Position numbers and translations under genes: made by a program
The notes under the pieces: model-generated
What the model was told of the DNA's origin: nothing
Seen by the model: the letters and a program-made list of their open reading frames with translations, nothing else
The model's database searches: none
Assembly: GCA_963969595.1 (NCBI GenBank)
Contig: OZ018408.1
Coordinates: forward strand, 868,001 to 932,000
From: Neckera pumila
Taxonomy: Eukaryota; Streptophyta; Bryopsida; Hypnales; Neckeraceae
DNA length: 64,000 nucleotides
Direction of reading: 5' to 3'
Part shown: piece after piece, positions 47,634 through 59,100 of the stretch
Position numbering within the stretch: position 1 is the stretch's first letter
Layout of the letters: every line of letters begins with the position of its first letter

Positions 47634-48499
47634 TAAGAATTTTACATTTTAAAAATAAATTGTTTTGAGTTCAACATGCAAAACATAGGTAATGTGTAGA
47701 TTGCAACGCTTTTCAAGCTATGCAATCAATTTGTAACAGAGGAAAGAAGGTAATTTTTTATACAAGTAAGATAGAAAAACAATAATTGATATAGAATATA
47801 TTTACACTAAAATAGGGGTCTTAAGGGGACCCATACTAAAGAATTGACATCTTACACTACATAAATATCTAATGTTGTGGTATATCAATAGTTATTGAAG
47901 TGGGCGGGGACTGTACAACATGTTTTAAACATCTACAATTTTTGTGAATAGGTTCCTTTAATTTTTTGGTCCCATTAATACCCCTATTCAATGTATATGC
48001 TTGATTGCCCATACTTCATTCAAGTCAAAAGGAATGATTGCCTTCTGAAGCAAAGTTTTGAACCTTATTAATACTTGGTAAATTCATTCTTTTCACAATA
48101 TGTTCAACTAAAAAATAGGAGGTTGGATCAACTTTCAGTCCAAAAATGTATTTATGAAATAAAGCCTCAATTTAAAGCTATTGACCAAAATTCAAAAAGG
48201 CATATGAAAATTAATTGAATCTATTGGAAGTCTTTCAAAATGTTAGCAAAATATACCAAAAAGAAACAAAGTCACCTATATATATACCACTTCAATGTTT
48301 TTTAATCTTTGTTTGTGATTTCAAATACATTCCTTTGTAGAACATCTATATTTTTGTTTATTTTATTTTAAAAATATAAATGCAAAAGATTGCTTTTATT
48401 CCATTTATGATTTCAAAAATCCCATTGTTTTTATTTCATTTTAAATCACCCATACATGTGATTTTAGAATCAAGATGTACAATCGTCTAAATTAGATTT
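47634..48499. other. AT-rich spacer
   Basis: No gene, array or transposon end could be supported in this stretch. Confidence 0.35.
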
Positions 48500-49440
48500 T
48501 GGTGATTGACATGAATCTAGTAAATAATATATATTATTGCTACTACAACATTTACAATGATTTCTGGTAAAATAAATGAATGAAGTTTAAAGTCCTAAAA
48601 GTTACGTCAATGTTTTACGTATTTATATTGATCAAATCCAATCTCTTACACAAAAAAGCACACCACCATATGTAGTACATAGCATTATTCACATGCCACT
48701 TGTATTGGGAGAAGGTCCCTTTTAGATTTAGGATCCCCCCCCCTCAACCACTGGTTGAACCTACAGACTTTGGGAGAAATATATATTACTTAAGATCTCC
48801 TCAATAAGTAAATGAAGTTTAAAGGTCTTAAAATTCATGTCAATTTTCAAACCACATCAATTTCTCACCTATCTTTATCAACCAAATCTGATCACTTACA
48901 CAAAAGTAGACTACTTTGTATAATATAGTACATAGCATTATTTACCTACCAACTATATTCAGGAGGGTCTTTTTTAGGTTTAGGATGTGCCCCTCCTTGG
49001 TCCCCTCAACCATTGGTTGGACCTTCAAACTTTAGAAGAAAGTTATGTTTTTAAGATCTCAATAAATAAATGAAGTCAAAGGTCTTAATATTTGCGTCAA
49101 TGTCTCATCCATCTAGATTGACCAAATCCATATATAAAAAAGCACGCCACCATGTATAATTTATAGCATTATTTACCTGTGACTTGTATTAGAGAGGTGT
49201 CCCTTTTAGATTTAGGATGTGCTTTTCAACTATTGGTTGAATCTACAGACTTTGGAAGAAAGCTATATAATGTTCATAAGATCTCTTCAATAAGTAAATG
49301 AAGTTTAAGGTCTTAAAATTTATGTCAATATTCAAACCACATCAATTCCCCACCTATCTATATTGACCAAATCAAATCTCTCACAAAAAAAGCAAGCCAC
49401 GTTGTGTAGTGCATAACATTATTCATCTATGACCTATGCT
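48500..49440. repeat. ~245-bp tandem repeat, about 4 copies
   Basis: The motif CATAGCATTATTCAC and variants occur near 48681, 48933, 49165 and 49414, spaced 232-252 bp. Each copy also carries AAATGAAGTTTAAAGGTCTT, CACCTATCT-TATTGACCAAATC, a TTTTAGATTTAGGATGTGC block and ACCATTGGTTGAACCT. Copies are well diverged. Confidence 0.7.
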
Positions 49441-49890
49441 TGGGGATACATGTCCTTTTTAGATTGATTTCAGGATGTTCCCTGCAACTATTGATTGAAC
49501 CTGCAAACTTTAGAAGAAAGTGGGGGGATGTCTTTTTTAAATTCACGATGCGCCTTGCAACCATTGATTGAACATACAAACTTTAGAAGAAAATAAGGAA
49601 ATGTCTCTTTTGGATTCACAATGTGCCCTACAACCATTGACTGAACCTACAAACTCTGTAAGAAAGTTAGGAGATGTCCCTTTTAGATTGACAATACGCC
49701 CTGCAACCATTGGTTGAACTTGCAAAATTAGAAGAAAGTTAGGAAATGTCTCTTTTAGATTCTCGATGCACCCAACAACCATTGATTGAACTTGCAAACT
49801 TTAGAAGAAAGTTAGGAGATGTCTCTTTTGGATTTACAATATGCCCTGCAACCATTGATTGAACCCTCAGACTTTGAAAGAAAGTTATAA
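49441..49890. repeat. ~73-bp tandem repeat, 6 copies
   Basis: CAACCATTGATTGAAC recurs near 49484, 49558, 49631, 49704, 49776 and 49849, a 72-74 bp period, with AGAAGAAAGTTAGGAGATGT and CTTTTAGATT in each unit. The unit corresponds to the final part of the preceding 245-bp unit, so this array is a local amplification of a sub-segment. Open frames here are repeat artefacts. Confidence 0.75.
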
Positions 49891-50508
49891 AAATTAAAAT
49901 CTCCTTAGGTATCTTTTGGAGGATTATACTTTCCAGAGAGAACCTTAGACGTATGAAAACACATTCAATTAACAATATTATATATCAATTGAATAAAACA
50001 CGCCTTCATCTTATGTCAAAGTATTCACCTTTTTAAAAGACCCAGTGTGAATGTCTCATTAAAAAGATACTAAACTTCTTGTTGAAGATACAATGACCTC
50101 AAAAGATGAGTCAATATAAATAATTGGCTCAAAAGAGTGACCTCACATAGAGAATGAAGAATCAAAGTATGAAATTTTGAACATAAAATATTTAAAGCAT
50201 GAAGCAATAGGCTACTTCAGAAAAATTCAAAATAAACCTCCTTTAGAATTAAAAAATACATAATTCCAAAGTTTAAAAATACATTGACTCACTTCGTGAA
50301 TCCTGGTTGAAGCTTAACCCTAAAGCGCTCTAACGTCCATATTTTGGATGATGAATGGAGGGCTTCTTCTTTATGCAATGGTATTTTCCATTTGTTAAAA
50401 AAAAAATTAAAAAAAATTAAAAAAAATTAAAAAAATGGAGGGCTTCAAAGCACTGTTTACTCACTACTGAGTAGCCCCACGAATTTCTCATTCAAAAGAC
50501 AACCTTCT
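49891..50508. other. Spacer, nothing recognised
   Basis: No gene is supported. A short (TTAAAAAAAA)n tract lies at about 50397-50435. Confidence 0.35.
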
Positions 50509-50512
50509 TTAA

Positions 50513-51144
50513 CCCCTAAATGCCCAAGGCACCCAAATGTGGTGAAACTTTGAAATTAAATAAGACCCTTACCAAATTGCTATTTTTAGTGGTTTATATT
50601 TTTGAAAGATTCTTTTTGAAGTCTAGTTTTAGCATCAAAAATCCAATTTTGAAAATGAATGATTATCATTTTTCTATTCAAGATTTTGTACAAAGGTACC
50701 CATTGCAATCTTGACTTTTTGTAGTGTTGAGGACTCTTGGAGATGAGCCTCAAATACACTAGATGTTGGAGAAAAAATCACACTAGAAATTCATTTGAAA
50801 AAATTGTAGAGTAGATTTTGAGAAGTCATAAATTGATTGAGGTTATCTTTGTTAGGCTCTTCAACCTCACATTTTTTTGGTCTTGAACATTTTAGATTTG
50901 ACATGCAAAAAGAGAGCTCAAAGATTTTCATAGTTTTAACACCTTGATGATCAAACATTAGAATCTTTCAATCCTTAAATGATATTGTTGTGTTTTCTTT
51001 TCCTATGAGATTTCTAACATGTCTAGTTTGAATTTGTATGGTTAAAATTCAAAAAAAATTGATTCAACTTATCAAACTGTTGGCTTTTTGTTCAATTTAG
51101 AGCAAATTCCAAGAGTTTCAAAACAGGCCTTGGGCATTTAGGGG
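50513..51144. mobile_element. TTAA-flanked inverted-repeat element
   Basis: The termini CCCCTAAATGCCCAAGGC and GCCTTGGGCATTTAGGGG are perfect inverted repeats. TTAA flanks both ends (50509-50512 and 51145-51148). It is 632 bp long. The interior is non-coding and shows only short similarities to the other TTAA-family members, so it may be a distinct subfamily. Its intact ends suggest it is among the youngest members here. Confidence 0.8.
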
Positions 51145-51329
51145 TTAATGACCAAATTCATGAAATTCCGGTAAATGATATTTCTGTAGAAAGATTTAAA
51201 GCAAAAATATGCAAAAATTCGAAAAAGGACGGTGCAGCTGTTGCGCAAGGTGAACTTCTGCCTTCTCCTCTCCCACTTGCATCGCCCAAAATTTCTGAAC
51301 AATCTTGCTTGCGCTCATATTTGTTTGAT

Positions 51330-52896
51330 CTTTGAATCCCGTTGATTTAAAAAAATTCGACCGTTTGGGAGCAGAGGAGCAGTTTGTCCCCACGGATTCT
51401 GACCAGGAGCTGATTTCGATGATGGCCACTCTAGGTCTTCGGTACGAGCTCGGAGGAGGTAACCTTGATTTGTTGTCTCGTTGCCTGGATTCTGCAATTT
51501 GTTGCCATCCATCGTATTCTGTTTGTGTTTTTCGTTAGAAAGTTGGAAACTTTCTCAATATGAGATTTGAGCGGATCGCCTGAATTTGTCATCCTGCGTC
51601 TTTAACTCCTGAAGGACTAAGGTTTCGTGGTTTTAAAATGACCAATGTTGTGAGAGTTCAATAATTCAGACATGGTAAAAAAAATTATATCAAGGAAGAA
51701 CATTGCATTCGTTGCTTTAAAATGAAATAAGGTTGAGCAATAGGATGTCCCACTCAAAGCATGTGAGGTCTAATTCGGGCCCTCTTGGTTCTTGAGGAGT
51801 TAAGTATGTCTCACAAATTTACTAGATGGAGTGTGTCGAGTGCTTGTACAGTTGAATCCAGTGGTTTTTCGGTCATTGATGTGTCACAAGAGATTATTGC
51901 GGTGAATTGTAATTGATAATTTGATATCCTACATGAAAAGACTATAATTATTAGATGCCAGAAAATTATCAGTTGGTCCTCCGTGAGGTGTTTCCAGCGG
52001 TCTTTCGAAGTGTTATTTTTTGCGGGTATCTCGTTTTTCCCCTGAAAGGCAGTGGTGCGTTGGATGTACAGTACAGGTGAAATCCACTTGGGAGGGCAGA
52101 AAAACCAAAAGGGTTGTTGGTACTGAAGTTGTGGATGTATAGCTTGATGGTTCGGAGAGAGTGCTTGATCCAACCGCACAAACCCTGAGTGTTGAATTGC
52201 CTGCGCAAGATTGCAACGATGGCGACGATTCAATCGTGTCTGGGATCCACGACAGCAGTATCGTGAATGAAGGTCACCATGTCACTTCCAACCATGTTGG
52301 AAGCCTGGGAGCCTGTTTGGGATGCCGTTTACCAACAATACTACTATTGCAACATCCATACATTGGAGACCACATGGGAAGTTCCTGAGGGTGTCAAGGA
52401 CATCAGTGCGTATCCAAATGAAATAGCAGTAAGCGGGTATCCATGCAAGTGGAAGGAATGATTTGAGGAAGCACATAAAACCTCAAATTCTTCAAGAGAT
52501 CATACTGGTTCTGGGGAAGTGGAATCCGTTGTGAATGGCACAAATCATTCAGGCGTTGCTCCCGTGAGAGGGAACTTGGACCAGGAGTCTGAGGAGAATT
52601 CTGAGATGATAGAGAGAAATCCGAGAGCCGTGTTGATGAACTCTTCAAGTTATCCTGAACTAGAATCTGAGATTCGCAAAGTGCTTCCACAATGATACAG
52701 CTTGCAACAGCCTGAAAACCAGTATTCAGTCGATGGCACAGTGCACAGTGCATTTCAAGAGCGCAATGAAAATCATCCTGGTTTGTTCCCGCCCCCCTCG
52801 TCAGCCGTCTGAGAGACTGCTGACCAATTACATCCTGCCAGTTTTGTTCCCGCCCCCCTCGTCATCGACTTGAATTTACAATTGTACCAAACGTAA
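51330..52896 (+). pseudogene. 5' remnant of a WW-domain gene, probably TGS1-like
   Basis: A first segment ending near 51460 (VPTDSDQELISMMATLGL, then a GTAACC donor-like site) and a second from about 52150 resemble the N-terminal half of plant trimethylguanosine synthase, which carries a WW domain ahead of its methyltransferase. The WW-like motif is LEAWEPVWDAVYQQYYYCN followed by IHTLETTWEVPEG (about 52295-52391). The frame ahead of it (PTAQTLSVELPAQDC, GHHVTSNH) is offset by one, implying a frameshift near 52265-52290. From 52267 the frame is interrupted only by TGA, at 52459-52461, 52693-52695 and 52810-52812, before a TAA at 52894. No methyltransferase follows and no ATG starts the first segment. 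I infer a truncated pseudogene, convergent with IFT122. The TGS1 identity is moderate. Confidence 0.5.
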
Positions 52897-53166
52897 ATCT
52901 CTATCTGTCCTCAAAAGGAAAAACAGTTTGTGCATCTCACCTTGGGCAATCTAAGACTTGTCAATGTAATTAAAATTTCCTTCAAATGACACACTAGAAA
53001 GTCCTCCACACTGTCACCGACCGCAGCATATTTGTCAGATTCAAGCTATGCCAAGTGAGACGGTTGGGACCCCAGGTGGTAAGATTACACCGGTTGTGTC
53101 CTATACAAACTTACTCTCTATGAAAATGCGGTGGCAGAGTTAATAGGCTCCGTGGTTTTCAGTAAC

Positions 53167-56100
53167 CTAGCCTCCACTCACAAGGTCCTGCCTGGTCATA
53201 CAGAACAGCCCCTGAGGCTCTTTCTGGAGTTTGATGTCCATAGCTTTATTTTTCTTCGGTTCCAGGAGGACAGCCTTGGCAGGAGGTAATTGGCTTGTGT
53301 CGTTCCTGGAGCTTGGCAGCGGAAGTAATGGCAACTGGTTTCCTTCGGCCTGCCCAGTCATTGGACCGCTGCTCAAAGAAGAATTTGGTGAGACTCCACA
53401 GAACGGACATGAGCCGTGCTCCAGCATGGCCAGGTCCAGTTCTTCCTGCTCAAAAAAATGGTTGCAGGAGCTACACTGCGTCACGGTCAATGTGAGATCG
53501 ACCATGTAAAAATACCTCGGCTTCTCGTATTGAGCAGGGCATGTCTGGACCAGGACCTGCGCTGCCTGCACGTTTGACAGCATAGTCTTGGTAGCAACGG
53601 GAAGGCCGTGCTTTGGTGTTCGTTGCTGCCCCAGTTCCAAAGGATTATTGTCGATGGCACAGTGCGAGTTTTTGATTGTAGCGGCAATTAACAGGCTTGC
53701 TTGTTCGTGAGCGACACCCTCGTCCAGGACAAACTCTACCTGTTTCAACCGAAACACCGCATCTTATTACTCACCTGGGATCACATTGGGCAATTGCGAG
53801 TAGCACTTGTACTATTTTGCATCACACAATACGTAATCTCGATACTATTTTATAGCAGTACACAAGTTGTAAGCAACAGCCAATTTTATTTGAATTTATT
53901 TAGATTTCCACTAATTATTTAAGATGCAAACATCGAAGAGTCGATTCTCCGTGGAAAAATTAGAACTGAATACTTCAAAGTACTGCAGGGTACTCCACTA
54001 CAAAATATACATATATATCAAAGATTGAACCTCAAGGTTCACATGATTGACAAGGTTGAAGACATAGTAGTACATAGTATTAAAGTACTCCACAGTACAA
54101 ATCAAATAACTGGTGAAATGCAACAAATACTACAAGGTGAATGATAGTCCAAGTGTTTCTTGCAATTGCTCATGTAGTAATGAAATCTCCTCGTAGATAG
54201 TACGTATTGGATTGACCAAGGTTGTACTGGCTTACCAGTGGTAGCTGATCAAATGTAATGAAAGAACGGAAGATAGGCTGAGAGCAGTTGCTGCAAATGT
54301 CTCCTGTTGTGGATGAGGTCATAGGAAAGGGCAAGGAGCATGCATAACAGATGGGTATGTCTATTGAGGGTTCATCCGGCCTCCGGGCTTTGCCTCGCAT
54401 CATTAGTGTTGCAACGTCTACTTTGTCCACCCAACTCTGGGGCACTTTGTACTTCTGTAACCTTTCGTAGCTGTGCCTTGATATCTTGTAAAATCCTGAA
54501 ACAGATTCCAAGTTCACGTGTTGTAACATCGAAATGCCAAACCAAGAAACTCAACCTCACATCCTACCAGGGCATGACTCCTTTACTTGGTTAGAGCCAT
54601 AATTCAAGCTCGAGCTTTCACAGACGTTCATTTGATTTTTAAAATCTGCTGAGAGCAAATTAGAGGAGATTTTGACGGCAAGTTTTCTGTTTTAATAGAG
54701 TTATCCAAAAATTATGGTGTGAAACTTCTCTTTTGGCCCCCACTTTGAACGCAAGCAACTAACGGAATTGAAGGGATTGAATTGAAGGGATTGAATTTGG
54801 ACAATAACAACCAATAAAGAACATCAAGGGGTCTAATCTGTTGTGGCTAACTAGTGGGCTCACCAAGCTGCTCGCTATGCTTGGCAAGAGTAACCAGTAT
54901 ATTGACAAGCGACACTCGGCGTGGTGGGTCTTGTGGTATCCTTGCTAACAAAAAGCGAGAAATATTGAACAGCGTCTCAGGCATTGATGTACGAAAAGGC
55001 TCGTTGATCGACTGATATATGAAGGAGTATGCATAAAAAATGTCAGCACGCAGCCTGAACTCCACGTATTCTTCATGTTTCAACTTCTCCTTCACTGTGT
55101 CGTTGGTTTTGGCAATCACTGATACCTGTGCCAGGACTTCCATAGCCAACTTCCTGCATAGACGCGCTGCATCCTTGAACCTCTTCTCCTTCAACTGGTG
55201 TCCATTTTCCGAATTATGAAAATGATCATCCAAAATTATTTAGTTGATTAGAATTAGCAAGGGTAACGCAGAGGGATATTGAACAATTTATGAGTATCGG
55301 TTGTTATAGCGGGTTTTGACATTACGTGATGACAAAGTTATGGAGGAACAGAAAAAGCTCAACCTATGTTGTCGTGAATTAGTAAGTACTCACGGCATTG
55401 TCCATCAGTTGAGCAAGCAAGCGCTCTGATAGATCTGGTCGTCCTGCATGGGAATACGCCAGTCGAGCATGATCATAGCGGTCATGGTTGATCAACCACT
55501 GCGCGTATGGAAGCGTAACATCATCTTCGATTTCTGGGTGCAACCTTTTGATGGCAAACGCATCCTCCCATTGCTCTAGCTCCACATGCAAAGAGAGAAT
55601 GGACCTGTCGTTGATTTCCAATAGATCCACTACTTGTCACATGAAGGATTATAACGAATATGACCATGGAACCACTATTCAATACACCTCAATATGAACA
55701 TTCTGGTGGAATACCTCCCAACCCGGATGTTAAAATACACAGAGAATGAACAAAATCCAACAGCCACAACCCACATACATGAACTTCAAATATCATTTTA
55801 GATTCGAGTAAGTCATATAGATACTAAAATCTGTTTGGGCATAATCTATGAAAAGTCCAGGGACTTGGAGACAGACCTAAAATCACCAAGCTTCGTGTAT
55901 GTCTCAAAGGCATGTGCAAATTGGCCTCCACGCCTCATTAAAGTTGCACAGCGGATCAACTCCTTCACTTGTGTCTTCTTTAGCCTCCTTGCCACCTGAA
56001 ATACAGAATATGACGGCCTCAGTAAGGTGACCTGTGTAACAGCTTTCTCGTGCAATGCTGTTGAACCAATACACATAAGACTTCACCTCAATGAGTTTGG

Positions 56101-59100
56101 AGGCTGGGCCGTGCTCCACAAGGAGAGTGAAGGCCCGCTCCGGCTGGCCAGCAACGAGATACATCTCTGCTGCAGTTTCATGATCCTTTGTTTCTTCCGT
56201 CCATTCTGCTTGACGCTGAATAATTTCCTGCACATCAGCTTCTCTTTTGCTTGGGGTGACGGTAGTGTCGATCTCTTCCTGTAGTACCTTAGTTTCAGCC
56301 AGTGCCTTGGCTTCTTCAAACATGCGAAGATCAGTGTACATCTCCACGGCCATGCCCACCTGGCCTGCTTCAATGTACGCATCGGCTGCCTCTTTAAATT
56401 TGCCCTGCCATTGATCATTTGAAAGGCACACAATATCAAGTGAACCCCACTGCATTTTCATTTGTTGCTCTCACAGCAGAGAACTTCACTTTGTGTAAAA
56501 TGAAGTACTTGTACATTATTTGTGCTGAATTTCAGAGGATGCGCTAACGAACCTGGTAAGCAAGAACAAGAGCGCCAATGGTCGACTTTTGGACGTGCGA
56601 GCAATGATCTAGTTCCATCTTCTGGAGCAGATCCAGGTAGCAGACATCCCGCAAGCGGATGAATCCCTTCTTCGCCACATCCCAGGCAGTTCCTTTCAGG
56701 GCCGCCAGAGCTAGCATTCGCCAATCTGCCTCGGTGACTCCAAGACATGCCACCTTATAAGCATCGTCATACTGGCCTTTCTCCACATAGTGACACATGC
56801 TTGCCGATTGTGGAACTTCAATTGTCTGCTTTAGTCAGTGCCGGTGCATGCGAGGGTACTTTGATCAACACACATTGACAGAACTTTTCCAGCAACTAAA
56901 GCCGGCAAATGACCAAGTAAAGTCAAACTCAATTTGCGTACAAGCATCCAGTTTTATGCTCGGGCTCCGCGTAGCCAATTGCAACTAAGAATGCTCTGCA
57001 GATAAAATATTGGGAATGTATGCACCCTAAAAGATGCTAAGTATGTACACTGAAACCTCTTTATTATTATGCCTTATCTTAAATGACATTCTAGAAATTC
57101 TGTACGCACGCCACACTATCACTCACTGTAGCACACTTGTCACTCATTTAAACTATGTCATAGTGCAAAAGTTAGGACTTGGTAAGATTAAAGAGGTTTG
57201 AATGTACCTGCATTGAGAGCTGATTTAAGCAAAAAATCTTGGAGCCTTGAAAGCCAACGACATAACCTTGAAGCTTCTGTCGGTGCACAGGAAAATCAGC
57301 TGTCTTGATATTCAGCATGCCGCTTCCCGAGTAACAGAGCATATCTTCCATATTTGTGTTCCAGGCAACGGAACTCGCACTCTTTTCCTCAAAACTGATT
57401 TCTTTCGTCTACACATGTGATAAGACTTCGTCACAAAAAGAACCCAATTGATAGAGGTCTACTGGACAAGTCTACTTGTGAGCATTGCACAAAGTGCCAT
57501 TGCCATTAATTTTGCCAACCACTGCCACATTAACGCATTAGCTCTATTTGCGTTCAGAACACCTGCTGAAACATAGCACTCTCGGAACACATAAGAGCTG
57601 ACACACATATACCTCAATGTCGTACACCACCACATTAGCAGCCTCGTCAACAATGGCAAGGCGAACACGCTGGGATGAGAGGTCAAGGCAACGTATGCCA
57701 TTTGTGTGCCTGTAAAGGCTAATTGGAAAGTTACTGTTAATCCACACTTTCACGATCAAACCATTCTTCATTCCAATTAGCAGACCCTCGCCCCCACGAG
57801 GACCGCCGCAAACCTGTGTTTGAGAATGATGATGACCTTCTTAGAATTCACGCAATATGCAAAAATCCATAAAACAATGCTATCACCTGGGAATAATATT
57901 CTATAGGGACTGAGAAATCTTCATTCTATTCACCCTCCTACTGACGCCAGAGGGGAATTTACCTTGATGTACCTTATGGTTGACTCTAAGACCCACTCCC
58001 TCTCCTTGATTCCATCTAAGGTGAACAACTGTAGCTTGGTCTCCTGAAAGAAGACACACTTACTGGTCATTAACCTTGCATAAGTTTATTACATGTAGGG
58101 CAACATATAAAGCGATAATTTCTTATAATAGAATGGTATTGACTCTAGTTAAAGAGTGATATCATGATCATAGAGTGCAGATCCCGAACCTGGCAGAGCG
58201 TGATGTGCTGAGAGGTAAGAACAAGGAGATTGCACTCCAAACAGCGGTTAATGCGTGCACAGATACGATACTGAGAAGCTCTAGTCCCAGTGTCTGTCTT
58301 GTTCAACTCATACACTACTATGCGGTTGGAGAGTTGTACCGCCACACGCTCCTGGTACACTGCTATTTTCTTGATGTAGTCCCGACACCGTATTCTCACC
58401 TTCAGGAACCCTTACATGTCAATCCATGTCTGTCTAATTTCAACGTTACACAATACAAGGATCGGAATGAATATCCGAAAGTTAAAGCCATAGAATTTGG
58501 AATCAAACCGGGGGAAGTACAAAATCCAACAATTGCATATGTGGGTGCAGATCATATGTGCGCTATGCAGAGTCAATACCACACTTCACATTCATTTAAA
58601 TTGTGGGAGGCGGCTACCTTTTCTTCAGTAATAAGGTGTTGCATGACAACATCAGTCATGGCATCCCGGAATGCATAGCGCTCCAGGTATAATCCATGCA
58701 CCTGGTCTTTCCATTACACCCAACCCCTCGTCCATCCTCATCATCTTGCATCTCAACCAGTCTTCAGTCTTCCTGTCCGGTAAAAGACGAAGATGCTCTA
58801 GCTATACAAGAGTGAAGACACTCTGACAACATAGCAATGGCCACAAACTTTAAAAACTCGAGGTGATGTATAAGTCAAAAAAAGAAAAAGGAAGGTCTTC
58901 TTACAGTTGAAAACAGAAGTTGGAGCATATAGATGCTGCCATCATTGCACCCTACTACCACATAGTCATGCTTGGGTCGCGATCGTATAGTCCAGATCCA
59001 GTCGCCAGTTTCACACATTGTAGTCAGCTTCACCCCATCTTTTGAGTAAAGAAACACCTACATGCCTGATAAATAATGTCAGATGCCTTCTCATGAGAAC

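Noticed and set aside
52459..52812. TGA codons in the WW-gene remnant as selenocysteine or readthrough sites
   Set aside because: The sequence also has a frame change, lacks a start codon and lacks the catalytic domain; decay is simpler.
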